Source: Planctomycetota bacterium (GTDB taxonomy: Bacteria > Planctomycetota > Planctomycetia > Planctomycetales > Planctomycetaceae). From it: 64,000 nt of DNA. This document shows, piece after piece, positions 9,149-18,598 of this stretch. Positions within the stretch are counted from its first letter, which is position 1. Each line of letters opens with the position of its first letter. The DNA is taken from positions 62,001 to 126,000 of the forward strand of contig JAHZKX010000041.1 in assembly GCA_022600195.1 (NCBI GenBank), given 5' to 3'. The notes beneath the pieces were generated by a model. It did not search any database, had not been told where the DNA came from, and saw only the letters and a list, made by a program, of their open reading frames with translations. The position numbers and the translations under genes were made by a program.

Positions 9149-11431
9149 ATGATAGACATTCAACGGTTTAAAACAGATATCATTGCGTTAGGATTGCTGG
9201 CAGTCACAGTCTTTCTTGGACTGAGCCTGTTTAGCTATGATCCAGCCGATCCTCCTGCGCAATTAGTATATCCTGTCCGTGATGTCGCTCAAAACCTCTG
9301 TGGAACTACGGGAGCCCACACCGCTCATCTCTTACGATCTGGATTTGGAGTTGGTGCCTGGGGCATCTTTCTCGCGTTGATCGTGATCGATATGCGTATG
9401 TTCTCACGACAGCAAGCAGTCGGTGTCTTCGTTGAACTCTTTGGATTGACCCTGATTCTGACCTCAACCTGTATTGCCACTCAAATGATGCTGGGAGCGA
9501 ATGGTACCACTCCGTTAATCGGTAGTGGTGGCTATATTGGTGCGCTCGGCTTCTCTTTGCTGGAATCCAAATTTTCCGTTGCTGGTTCCATCATTCTGCT
9601 GATATCCATGTTCTTTGCAGGACTCTTACTAACAGCTGATACGCTTCCCGTTCGAATCTTTTTTTCCTGCCTCACATTTCCCTTCAGGGCCTTAAGCAGC
9701 GATTCTTCAGATGTTGATGAAGAAGAGGAAGAAGAATACGAAGAGGAAGAAGATGTTGTAGCAGAAGACGAAGAAGAGTACGAAGAGGAAGAAGTCTCAG
9801 TACCAAAAGCTAAAAAAATCAAAAAACGCAAGCCCATTAAAGTCAATCCGCCTGCCGGCCTTCGTCTGATACGGCAGCCAAAACCAATCGATCAAAAAAA
9901 AAACAGCTCGTATAAGCTGCCCGGCTTAGATCTTCTGGAAGAGGCCGAAGCTTTTCCCTTTGAGCTTTTGGCAAAAAAAGCGGAAGAAGCAGCCGAGGTT
10001 CTGGAAAGCACATTTGCTGACTTTGGTCTGGATATTCAGGTCTCTGAAATTGACACAGGGCCCGTGTTAACTCTTTTCGAACTCAACTTGAAACCAGGTC
10101 TGCGTGTTGCCAAAGTCACAGCGCTTGCCCACGATCTGGCTGTCGCGTTACGCGTTCCTTCCGTTCGAGTCGTGCCTTCGATTCCAGGAAAAAATACCGT
10201 CGGTGTTGAAGTTCCTAATGAAAAACAAGTCATGGTGCGGTTGAAAGAACTGATTGAAGCCTGTTCTGATGAAGCAGAAAAAAGTCGTATTCCGCTCTTC
10301 ATGGGCAAAGATGTCAGCGGGCACCCTTTGACTGCCGACTTGTCCAAACTGCCTCACTTATTAATTGCCGGTCGTACGGGAACCGGTAAAAGTGTCTGTC
10401 TGAATACATTGATTCTCTCGCTGTTGATGACGCGTACTCCCAACGAAGTCAAAATGCTCATGATCGACCCGAAAATGGTTGAGTTGAGCGGTTACAAACG
10501 CATCCCGCATTTGATGCACCCCGTCATTACCGATATGAAAAAAGCGGAAGCCGTTTTAGCGTGGGCCGTCGACAAGATGGAAGAACGCTATGACCTCCTG
10601 GCACGTTGTGGCGCGCGTAATATTGAAAGCTTCAACAAACTCGGCAAAGACAAAGTACTCGATCTTGCGGGTATCGATCCGGATTCGGAAGAAGCCCTGA
10701 AAATGCCAGAAAAAATGCCTTCCATTGTGATCGTAGCTGATGAAATTGCAGATATGATGATGACCTCTGGTAAAGATGTGGAAGGACATATTATTCGACT
10801 GGCTCAGAAATCTCGAGCTGTAGGAATTCACCTGGTCCTCGCAACTCAAAAACCAACTGTTGACGTGATTACCGGGCTGATCAAATCGAACCTGCCTGCA
10901 CGGGTCTCATTCCAGGTTGCCAGTCGCGGTGATAGCCGAGTTGTTCTGGATGAAAATGGTGCCGATGCCCTGCTCGGCAACGGAGACATGCTCTATCTGG
11001 CCCCCGGCACCAGTAAACTGACTCGCGCTCAAGGTGCTTTTGTCAGTGACGAAGAAATCGAAAACGTAATCGACTTCTTTAGCGATATGGCTCCGGAATA
11101 CAGCCCCGAACTGGCACAAATCACTGCTGCCAACGCCAAGAAAAACAACGGCGCTGATTCTGATCGCAAAGTAGACAGCCTGTATAATGAAGCGGTCGAA
11201 ATTGTGATTCGCGAAGGTCGTGGCTCTGTTTCTCTGCTCCAACGAGCCCTCGGCGTGGGCTACGGTCGCGGTGCCCGACTCATCGATTACATGGCAGAAG
11301 ATGGAATCGTCGGCGAATACAATGGCTCACAGGCACGCGAAGTCCTGTATACACTTGACGAGTGGGAAGCGTCAAAACAAGGCGAATTTGAAGATGATTA
11401 TGACGAAGAATACGAAGAAGAATTAGTCTAA
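9149..11431 (+). CDS. ftsK: DNA translocase FtsK/SpoIIIE
   Basis: Membrane-anchored motor that moves DNA through the division septum. The ATG at 9149 is preferred over one at 9077, since the first membrane segment (DIIALGLLAVTVFLGLSLF) follows directly. About four membrane segments fall in the first 170 residues. A strongly acidic Glu/Asp/Tyr linker follows at about 188-216. The motor has Walker A GRTGTGKS at 408-415, Walker B IVIVADEIADMMM near 526-536, and ATQKPTVDVITGLIKSN. The C-terminal winged-helix gamma domain contains SLLQRALGVGYGRGARL. The linker is short for the family and the protein ends with an acidic tail. Confidence 0.96.
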   Translation: MIDIQRFKTDIIALGLLAVTVFLGLSLFSYDPADPPAQLVYPVRDVAQNLCGTTGAHTAHLLRSGFGVGAWGIFLALIVIDMRMFSRQQAVGVFVELFGLTLILTSTCIATQMMLGANGTTPLIGSGGYIGALGFSLLESKFSVAGSIILLISMFFAGLLLTADTLPVRIFFSCLTFPFRALSSDSSDVDEEEEEEYEEEEDVVAEDEEEYEEEEVSVPKAKKIKKRKPIKVNPPAGLRLIRQPKPIDQKKNSSYKLPGLDLLEEAEAFPFELLAKKAEEAAEVLESTFADFGLDIQVSEIDTGPVLTLFELNLKPGLRVAKVTALAHDLAVALRVPSVRVVPSIPGKNTVGVEVPNEKQVMVRLKELIEACSDEAEKSRIPLFMGKDVSGHPLTADLSKLPHLLIAGRTGTGKSVCLNTLILSLLMTRTPNEVKMLMIDPKMVELSGYKRIPHLMHPVITDMKKAEAVLAWAVDKMEERYDLLARCGARNIESFNKLGKDKVLDLAGIDPDSEEALKMPEKMPSIVIVADEIADMMMTSGKDVEGHIIRLAQKSRAVGIHLVLATQKPTVDVITGLIKSNLPARVSFQVASRGDSRVVLDENGADALLGNGDMLYLAPGTSKLTRAQGAFVSDEEIENVIDFFSDMAPEYSPELAQITAANAKKNNGADSDRKVDSLYNEAVEIVIREGRGSVSLLQRALGVGYGRGARLIDYMAEDGIVGEYNGSQAREVLYTLDEWEASKQGEFEDDYDEEYEEELV

Positions 11432-11841
11432 TTCACGATTCATCACCTGTTCTTTCCAGAACATCATATTAAAAAGAGATGAATTCAGGATTTCGTTTGA
11501 CTACCTCAGCCACTCTGCTTATGATCTTCACAATATAGAACGTGAAATCAAGGTACTTGCTCGAATTGAAGGTCTTCCAGTCTATCATGCCTGTTTCTTA
11601 TACTGACAACGTCAGCAGCATTATTATTATTTGCAAAATCACAGGCTCGTCATGACTTGAGGATCATTACTAATTTAACAGATTTTCAAAACCTCAGGTC
11701 ACTCCCTGAGGTTTTTTTATTGCTTACAACAGGACTCCTCAAGACTTTCTACAAGATCGCATGAGAGCGTGAAGTCAAAATTCAGACAAAGAAACCAAAC
11801 CAGCGATTCTTTAATTACAACAGAAAAAGAAAGCCCCTACG
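11432..11841. other. Intergenic region between ftsK and cimA
   Basis: No gene is supported in these 410 bases. A strong terminator sits at 11688-11718, about 257 bases after the ftsK stop. The intervening DNA could be a long 3' untranslated region or hold a small RNA, but no promoter stands out. Confidence 0.4.
11688..11718 (+). terminator. Rho-independent terminator before cimA
   Basis: An 11-bp perfect stem (AAAACCTCAGG at 11688-11698 with CCTGAGGTTTT at 11705-11715) with a 6-base loop runs into seven consecutive Ts. This is the classic form and the best terminator in this part of the window. Confidence 0.85.
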
Positions 11842-13416
11842 ATGGCCCGAATTCAGATGTATGACACTACTTTGCGGGATGGCAGCCAGGGAGAAGGCGT
11901 GAACTTCTCATTAGAAGACAAGCTGCAAATTACCACAAAGCTCGATGAAATGGGCTTCGATTACATTGAAGGCGGCTACCCCCTTTCCAATCCGAAAGAT
12001 ACCGAATACTTCCAACGCGTGGCTGAAATGGATTTGAAACATGCCAAAGTGACTGCCTTTGGTATGACCCGCCGCAAAGAGATTGCCGCGAAAGATGATG
12101 TCGGCATGCAGGCGCTTCGCGATTCAGAGGCACCCGTGGTCACCATCGTTGGTAAAACCTGGGATTTACATGTGACTGAAGTGCTGCGCGTGTCGCTCGA
12201 AGAGAATCTGGCCATGATTACCGACTCGGTTGCCTTTATCAAATCGTGTGGGCGGGAAGTCATCTACGATGCCGAACACTTCTTTGATGGCTTTCGCGCC
12301 AATCCGGAATATGCCTTAAAAACCATCAAAGCGGCTGCCGAAGCGGGCGCAGATATCATCGTCCCCTGCGATACAAACGGTGGCAGCCTGCCTGAAGTCA
12401 TCACAAAATATCTGAATCTCGTTCAAAGTGAAATCAAAACCCCGCTGGGTATTCACTGCCATAACGACTGCGACGTTGCCATTGCCAATTCGTTAACAGC
12501 CGTGGAACAGGGGGTTGTACAAGTTCAGGGAACAATCAATGGAATTGGCGAACGCTGTGGAAATGCAGACCTGATCAGTCTGATTGCCAATCTGGTGACA
12601 AAGAAAGAAGAGTATTCCGTTCTGCTCGACAATAACTTGCATAATCTGACCGAGCTGTCACGCTATGTTTATGAACTGGCCAATATGAATTTTCGATCCA
12701 GCCAGCCTTTTGTTGGCACTAGTGCTTTTGCCCACAAAGGTGGCATGCATGTTCACGCCGTCAATCGTATCGCCAAAAGCTACGAACATATAGTACCAGA
12801 AGTGGTAGGCAATGAACGAAAAGTGCTCGTCAGCGAGCTCTCAGGCCGTTCTAATATCGTTGCCAAAACTACAAAGTACAAACTCGATAATGACCCCCAA
12901 CTTCTTACGAACATTCTGGAAAAAGTTCAGGACCTGGAAAACCTGGGTTATCAGTTTGAAGCAGCAGAAGCTTCCTTCGATCTGCTGGTCAAAAAAGTTG
13001 CAGGAACCTTTAAACCACATTTCGAAAAGATTCACTATCGTGTGAATGTGGAATCAGACAACTCACACGAACCTCTGACCGAAGCCACCATTAAATTGAA
13101 AGTGAACGGACAAGAGGAACATGTAGTCGGCGAAGGAGATGGCCCGGTGAATGCATTGGATACGGCCCTTCGAAAAGCACTCTGCCCTGCTTTCCCCGCA
13201 CTCGAAAAAATGCACCTGGTCGATTACAAAGTACGCGTCATCAACTCAGCAGAAGGGACTGCAGCCCGTGTAAGGGTCGTAATTGAGAGCAAAGACGAAC
13301 AGCATGTCTGGAGCAGTATCGGCGTCAGTGAAAATATCATAGAAGCAAGTTGGCTTGCACTGGTCGATAGTGTCGAATACAAACTCTACAAGGATGAAGG
13401 GACTTTTTTCGACTAG
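11842..13416 (+). CDS. cimA: Citramalate synthase
   Basis: HMGL-like enzyme condensing pyruvate and acetyl-CoA to citramalate, the start of the pyruvate route to 2-oxobutyrate and isoleucine. Features are YDTTLRDGSQGEGVNFSLEDK at the N-terminus (catalytic Arg-Asp), GIHCHNDCDVAIANS with the metal-binding His-x-His, QGTINGIGERCGNADL, and AFAHKGGMHVHAV. A LeuA-type allosteric domain occupies about 395-524. The 524-residue length and the HCHNDCDVAIANS form fit the CimA/LeuA-like group better than isopropylmalate synthase, although 2-isopropylmalate or homocitrate synthase cannot be fully excluded. It stands alone between a terminator and valS. Confidence 0.88.
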   Translation: MARIQMYDTTLRDGSQGEGVNFSLEDKLQITTKLDEMGFDYIEGGYPLSNPKDTEYFQRVAEMDLKHAKVTAFGMTRRKEIAAKDDVGMQALRDSEAPVVTIVGKTWDLHVTEVLRVSLEENLAMITDSVAFIKSCGREVIYDAEHFFDGFRANPEYALKTIKAAAEAGADIIVPCDTNGGSLPEVITKYLNLVQSEIKTPLGIHCHNDCDVAIANSLTAVEQGVVQVQGTINGIGERCGNADLISLIANLVTKKEEYSVLLDNNLHNLTELSRYVYELANMNFRSSQPFVGTSAFAHKGGMHVHAVNRIAKSYEHIVPEVVGNERKVLVSELSGRSNIVAKTTKYKLDNDPQLLTNILEKVQDLENLGYQFEAAEASFDLLVKKVAGTFKPHFEKIHYRVNVESDNSHEPLTEATIKLKVNGQEEHVVGEGDGPVNALDTALRKALCPAFPALEKMHLVDYKVRVINSAEGTAARVRVVIESKDEQHVWSSIGVSENIIEASWLALVDSVEYKLYKDEGTFFD

Positions 13417-13574
13417 AATTAAGAAACCGCGACCGTCAACAATGCCCGCAACAGTCATTTTTGCTATATCTGAGTCTGATCAGCCAGTTCCCGCTGTCAA
13501 AACATCCTCGATTTATTAGAAATTACTGTTGCTTCTCTATTCCTGGCCTTTAAAACAAGACTCAACCGTATCCC

Positions 13575-16499
13575 ATGACCGAATCGCTTGATAAACAATA
13601 TAACCCTGCCAGTGCACAAAAGAAGTGGTATCCCTACTGGGAAGAGAAAGGCTATTTCCACGCCGAACCCAACCCGGAAAAAGAACAACACACCATTATG
13701 ATTCCGCTCCCCAACGTCACAGGAGCGCTGCATATGGGACACGCGTTGAATGGGACCCTGCAGGATCTGATCACACGTTGGCGTCGAATGCAGGGATACG
13801 AAGCCCTCTGGATGCCAGGAACCGATCACGCAGGCATCGCAACCCAGGCGGTCGTCGAACGACGGATGAAAGAAGAAGAAAATCTCACACGCCACGACAT
13901 CGGCCGTGATGCTCTGGTCGAGCGCATCTGGAACTGGAAAGAACAATACGAAAAACGCATTTTAAATCAGTTAAGAGAACTCGGAGCCAGTTGTGATTGG
14001 CAACGCACACGATTCACGCTGGATGAAATGTGTTCCAAAGCAGTCAGACGCACATTTCTGAAACTCTTCTCCGACGATCTGATTTATCGTGGAAAACGCC
14101 TGGTCAACTGGGACCCGTTCCTGCAGACCGCTGTCGCCGACGATGAAGTATTTTCCGAAGACATCGCAGGGCAATTCTGGACCTTTCAATATCCAGTAGT
14201 CGACAGTGAAGAACGGATCTCCTTCTCTACAACCCGCCCGGAGACGATGCTTGGCGATACTGCCGTCTGTGTGCATCCTTCGGATGAACGATATACGCAC
14301 TTGATTGGAAAGAATGTACGAATTCCATTGAATGGACGCGAAATTCCGATTATTGCGGACGCTTTACTGGCAGATAAAGAACTGGGAACAGGAGCCGTCA
14401 AAGTCACTCCCGCCCATGACCCTAATGACTATGCCTGTGGATTACGCAACAGCCTGGAACTGATAAACATCCTCAATCCTGATGGGACCATGAACGAGGC
14501 AGCCGGCGAATACGAGGGACTCGATCGTTACGCAGCACGCAAAAAAGTCGTCGCGGATATGGAACAGTTGGGTTTCTTCATTGAAGTCGAAGATCGACAG
14601 ATTCCCGTCAAACACAGTGATCGCTCGAAAACACCGATCGAGCCTTATCTGTCCGATCAGTGGTTCGTTAAAATGGATACGCTGGCACAATCGGCCATCG
14701 ATGCTGTGGAAGACGGACGCGTACGCTTCTTTCCCAGTCGCTATTCCAAAACTTATCTCGACTGGCTTAAAGAAAAGCGAGACTGGTGCATCAGTCGTCA
14801 ACTCTGGTGGGGACATCGCATTCCTATCTGGTATTGTGAAACCTGCTCTGAAGAGGATCTCAAACAAGCATTTGACGACCGTTACGACGTCAGCTATCGG
14901 CGAAATGACGAAGACACCTGTTGGCTAATCTGTAGTGAAACGGATCTCACTGGAGATGAACTGGGAGCCGAACACCAATTAACACAGGATGAAGATGTCC
15001 TCGACACCTGGTTCAGCAGCGCATTATGGCCGCACGCAACACTTGGATGGCCGAAGAAAAACCCTGACCTCGACTATTTTTACCCGGGAAGTGTCCTCGT
15101 TACCAGCCGCGATATTATTACTCTATGGGTAGCCCGCATGGTGCTGACCGGTTTGTACAATCTGGGTGATATTCCGTTCAAACATGTTTGTATCCATCCA
15201 AAAATTCTGGACGGTTTCGGACAAACCATGTCAAAATCCAAAGGAAACGGCGTCGACCCGATGGATCTGATTGACAAATATGGTGTTGATGCCGTTCGAT
15301 TCACCATCGCATCCTTCGCGGGGGAAACACAGGACGTCAGACTGCCCGTTGGCTATGAAGATCCCGAAACAGGCGAAGTCGTTCCGCAAACATTGGAACA
15401 CCAGACAACCATCCCCGGCGGTGGAGAAAAACCACGTATTAAATTCCCTAAAAGCGGTAAATCGTATCAGTACACGAGCCCCTGGTTTGATCCAGACCCG
15501 GGAGAAAAAGTAGCTCGTATCGTGAGTGAACGTTTTGAGTATGGCAGGAATTTCTGTAATAAACTCTGGAACGCCAGCCGCTTTGCGATGCTGAATCTGG
15601 AAGGCTACACCCCTGCTCCTCTCGATGAAAACGATTTAACAATGGAAGATCGCTGGATTCTGAGCCGTCTCTCCAGTGTTGCGGAAGAAATGACAACCGT
15701 TTTAAATCGCTACCAGTTTGATTTGGCAACGCGTGCCATTCGCGACTTTACCTGGAATGAATTCTGTGACTGGTATCTGGAAATGATCAAACCACGTCTG
15801 TGGGATGAGAATCAAAAACCAGCCGCACAACGTGTGCTGGTCGGCGTGCTGGATGCTCTCCTGCGTCTGCTTCAGCCTTTCGTGCCATTTATCACCGAAG
15901 AACTCTGGCAACGCTTGAATGAGATTGCACCCGAACGTGGATTGTTCACTCCCGAAACCGCTGCAGAAAGTGTCACAGTTGCTACCTGGCCAGAACCACC
16001 TCAAACCTGGCAAGATCCGGCACTGGAAAAACGTTTTGAACGTCTGCAGGAAATGATTGTCGCCGTTCGCAATATTCGCGCGGTTTACAAAATTTCGCCC
16101 GCGACACCTCTGCAATTATTCCTGCGCTGCGAACCAAATATCGCCGACGATATGCAGAATGTTGCCAGCCAGTTTGATAACCTTGCCAAAACACTGCTGG
16201 AATCGGCCGGCGCTGATGTCCAGCGCCCAAGTGGATCTGCGACATTTTCTTTAAATGATGTGGATGGATTTATCTCACTGGAAGGGGTGATAGACCTCGA
16301 AGCAGAACTGGAACGCCTTCAGATAGAAGCGGATAAAGTAAAAAAACATATAGAAGCGAGCGAGAAAAAACTGGCAAACAAAAGCTTTGTCGACCGGGCA
16401 CCAGCAGACGTTGTTGCCGGTGTGAAAGAAACAAAGGAAGTTCAACAAAAAAAGTACCAGAGCATCCAGGAAACAATCTCGCAGTTAAAAGGAAAATAG
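13575..16499 (+). CDS. valS: Valyl-tRNA synthetase with internal insertion
   Basis: Charges tRNA-Val. Class I signatures are HMGH at residues 53-56 (in PNVTGALHMGHAL) and MSKSKGN beginning at residue 552. The editing domain includes TTRPETMLGDTAV and the GTGAVKVTPAHDPNDY segment. Anticodon-binding helices contain RNFCNKLWNASRF, and a C-terminal coiled coil (about 905-970) matches the tRNA-core-binding arm. At 974 residues it is close to the usual length. Just after FAGETQDVRLPV there is an extra block of about 60 residues (593 to about 654), rich in Pro/Gly/Lys, that E. coli ValRS lacks. Confidence 0.97.
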   Translation: MTESLDKQYNPASAQKKWYPYWEEKGYFHAEPNPEKEQHTIMIPLPNVTGALHMGHALNGTLQDLITRWRRMQGYEALWMPGTDHAGIATQAVVERRMKEEENLTRHDIGRDALVERIWNWKEQYEKRILNQLRELGASCDWQRTRFTLDEMCSKAVRRTFLKLFSDDLIYRGKRLVNWDPFLQTAVADDEVFSEDIAGQFWTFQYPVVDSEERISFSTTRPETMLGDTAVCVHPSDERYTHLIGKNVRIPLNGREIPIIADALLADKELGTGAVKVTPAHDPNDYACGLRNSLELINILNPDGTMNEAAGEYEGLDRYAARKKVVADMEQLGFFIEVEDRQIPVKHSDRSKTPIEPYLSDQWFVKMDTLAQSAIDAVEDGRVRFFPSRYSKTYLDWLKEKRDWCISRQLWWGHRIPIWYCETCSEEDLKQAFDDRYDVSYRRNDEDTCWLICSETDLTGDELGAEHQLTQDEDVLDTWFSSALWPHATLGWPKKNPDLDYFYPGSVLVTSRDIITLWVARMVLTGLYNLGDIPFKHVCIHPKILDGFGQTMSKSKGNGVDPMDLIDKYGVDAVRFTIASFAGETQDVRLPVGYEDPETGEVVPQTLEHQTTIPGGGEKPRIKFPKSGKSYQYTSPWFDPDPGEKVARIVSERFEYGRNFCNKLWNASRFAMLNLEGYTPAPLDENDLTMEDRWILSRLSSVAEEMTTVLNRYQFDLATRAIRDFTWNEFCDWYLEMIKPRLWDENQKPAAQRVLVGVLDALLRLLQPFVPFITEELWQRLNEIAPERGLFTPETAAESVTVATWPEPPQTWQDPALEKRFERLQEMIVAVRNIRAVYKISPATPLQLFLRCEPNIADDMQNVASQFDNLAKTLLESAGADVQRPSGSATFSLNDVDGFISLEGVIDLEAELERLQIEADKVKKHIEASEKKLANKSFVDRAPADVVAGVKETKEVQQKKYQSIQETISQLKGK

Positions 16500-16556
16500 T
16501 GTCATTTTCGAAGTGTCGAATAGACAAGAAATCTGTTATCTGGAGATCTGTCGGTG

Positions 16557-16562
16557 TATAAT
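16557..16562 (+). promoter_or_regulatory. Possible -10 element for the nuclease-family gene
   Basis: A consensus TATAAT preceded by TG lies 70 bases before the next start codon, in the 132-base gap after valS. No good -35 hexamer is present at 16-18 bases upstream, so support is limited to the -10 match. Confidence 0.3.
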
Positions 16563-16631
16563 ACTCACATCAAAAACATCGATGTTCTGATTCACTAACA
16601 TCAAAATCATTCTGGCTGGCGGTGTCATTTT

Positions 16632-17066
16632 ATGAACTCTGTCCAACCTCTGGAGGCTCTTTTGCTTGTGGAAATGGAGTTATCTCGCATTATTATCAGT
16701 GAGCTGGGTGACCAGCAGGTAATTTATCTGCGCGAAGTGAACGGGGATCGAATCTTTCCGATACTGATTGGAATTTTCGAAGCCACCACCATTGATCGGC
16801 GTGTGAATCAGGAACAGGCTCCACAGCGTCCCTTAACGCACGACCTGCTAAAAAACACAATCGAAGCACTGGGTGGCAATCTCCAGGATATCGTCATCAC
16901 AAATCTTGAAGATCATACTTACTATGCAGTCTTGCGAGTCGACCGTGATGGTCAATTAATTGAAATCGATAGTCGACCCAGTGACGCCATCGCATTATCA
17001 ATTCACTATGACCCCATCGTACCAATTTTCGTACATGAATCGGTTTTGGAACAGACTTCAAAGTAA
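16632..17066 (+). CDS. Bifunctional nuclease family protein (DUF151)
   Basis: A 144-residue protein of the DUF151/BFN family, whose plant members were reported to have RNase and DNase activity; the bacterial role is not settled. Recognisable family features are VIYLREVNGDRIFPILIGIFEA near the start (the usual form is LPIxIGxxEA), the PQRPLTHDLL segment, and DSRPSDAIALSI, the most conserved family motif. It is an isolated gene, followed by a bidirectional terminator shared with the convergent NagB-like gene. Confidence 0.88.
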   Translation: MNSVQPLEALLLVEMELSRIIISELGDQQVIYLREVNGDRIFPILIGIFEATTIDRRVNQEQAPQRPLTHDLLKNTIEALGGNLQDIVITNLEDHTYYAVLRVDRDGQLIEIDSRPSDAIALSIHYDPIVPIFVHESVLEQTSK

Positions 17067-17093
17067 GCGTTTCCACAGGTCAACTTTTCATAT

Positions 17094-17142
17094 AAAAAAA
17101 GGCAACTCCGAAGTTGAATCGAAGCTGCCTTAATTGTTTTTT
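17094..17142. terminator. Bidirectional terminator between convergent genes
   Basis: An outer stem AAGGCA (17099-17104) pairs with TGCCTT (17126-17131), and an inner CAACT-CCGA-AGTTG hairpin extends it. A run of As precedes and a run of Ts follows, so it can end transcription from both sides. Confidence 0.7.
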
Positions 17143-17152
17143 CTGGATCGAT

Positions 17153-18103
17153 TTAATTGCATTCCGCCTGTAACGGACCGGCGAGTTCATCCAGAATGAT
17201 CAATCGACCGGGTTGCGTGGTCATATAAGTGGAAGGTATCCAACTCGTTGGCTCGTGCCTCAAAGTCATCCAGACACTCATGCCTTGCCACTGCATTCCC
17301 CGTGAGAAAATGCCATCACAGCCACCAATAATCTTGTCTGCCTGTAGAAAACAACCGGGACCAATCGTGTTGGCATACGCGGGAACAAGAGTCGTTCGGC
17401 TCTTGAAACTCGTCACTGCATTCTGCTCGATCGTCAGTGGGTGCAGTTTCGCTCCGATCCGATGCGTTTGTTTTTTCCATTCCTCTTCTGAATTAAACTC
17501 ACCAGCAAAGTGAGGTTCCCAGAAAGCAATATGACAGACGCGACCAATGCCGAAGATCACTCCCAGCTTGGCACCGGCTGACTTCAACTCACCGATTTTC
17601 TCGGCATACGATGGCAGGACATCTGCCGTAGCAAAGTGTCTTTGATTTTCCGGAACCGTCAAGTCTCCCAGAGGCCCATAAAAGGCTTCCTGCATCGCAT
17701 ATTGAAATGCACCAGGATTGGTTGGCGGCAACGTGTTTCCCTCAGCGTCACTCCATTCATCCATATTAAATCCATACACATGATCGCAGGAAACTCCCCA
17801 CTCTTTCAGGAAAAATACAGCCCAGCGATACATGCCCATCGGACCTACCGGCAAAATCAATGCCAGTTTCTCGCCGGCGTCGCGTGACTGTTTGATCGTC
17901 AACGCAATTTCATGCCCCAGAATCGTATCAAAATCGGTCACACTGCTACACATGACCGGTTCAAAGTCTGCATGCCACCAGGACTGCCGATCTGTTATCG
18001 AAGCTGGATCCGCATTCATACACTCATCTATCTTTGCCAGATCCCAACCAGCTGGAAAATAACCTTCCATCATCGAACCGGCAATCGTACTCATTAAATC
18101 CAT
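17153..18103 (-). CDS. Glucosamine-6-phosphate deaminase/isomerase-like protein (NagB family)
   Basis: NagB-type sugar-phosphate isomerase fold, 316 residues. Visible are [17 protein letters not shown] (the usual phosphate loop is LGLATGSTP), [10 protein letters not shown] carrying the Asp that acts as general base in NagB, and [13 protein letters not shown] at the active site. The catalytic His and the Glu are present in HIAFWEP. The Asp that precedes the His in E. coli NagB (NDGH) is replaced, because the motif reads RVCH. The protein is longer than NagB (about 266). The substrate is therefore uncertain; it may act on another amino or phospho sugar. It is transcribed alone, convergent with the DUF151 gene. 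Confidence 0.75.
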   Translation of the reverse strand: MDLMSTIAGSMMEGYFPAGWDLAKIDECMNADPASITDRQSWWHADFEPVMCSSVTDFDTILGHEIALTIKQSRDAGEKLALILPVGPMGMYRWAVFFLKEWGVSCDHVYGFNMDEWSDAEGNTLPPTNPGAFQYAMQEAFYGPLGDLTVPENQRHFATADVLPSYAEKIGELKSAGAKLGVIFGIGRVCHIAFWEPHFAGEFNSEEEWKKQTHRIGAKLHPLTIEQNAVTSFKSRTTLVPAYANTIGPGCFLQADKIIGGCDGIFSRGMQWQGMSVWMTLRHEPTSWIPSTYMTTQPGRLIILDELAGPLQAECN

Positions 18104-18598
18104 AACACTCCCCTTATCAAAGCAATTTCACAGGTTTGTCAAACGATGTAAAATCTAAAAATCGCAGATTTTCTTATCATTGTTGCATAATTCACGCTCA
18201 GCCGTGGATTTTAACAAAGACTGACTATGAAAACAGGAAACAGATGGCAACGATTTCATAAACAAAAGAAGATTTAAACACCCCCCCCTCACACAAAACA
18301 TCTTGAATTCTCTCGCCGATCTAGTTCTAATAGTACAGTTGAGTTGATTGCTCTCCTGAGCTTCCAATCCTGCCCGAATAGTACCTCCCTCATAAACCAA
18401 ACAGTTTATCATTACGATAAGTGTCAACCTGCCTGATTGAACGACAGAGTCCTCTCTGCTGTGATATATCAGGGGCGTTTTTCAATAAATATTCAGTCCA
18501 TCTTAGTTAGACTTTGATTGCGTTCCTGATTGGTCCGATGGATATTTTATTGAACAAATACCCCTGCTGCGGTTCATCCAACCGGAGAAATAGAATCT
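18104..18598. other. Divergent intergenic region
   Basis: This 495-base region lies between the NagB-like gene (minus) and the efflux operon (plus). It contains a C8 run near 18281-18288 and no supported gene. A 90-codon frame on the minus strand has atypical, Cys-rich composition and no ribosome site. No clear operator was found. Confidence 0.4.

Noticed and set aside
18155-18427. 90-codon minus-strand frame upstream of the NagB-like gene
   Set aside because: It is unusually Cys-rich, has no ribosome site and lies in a region expected to hold divergent promoters.
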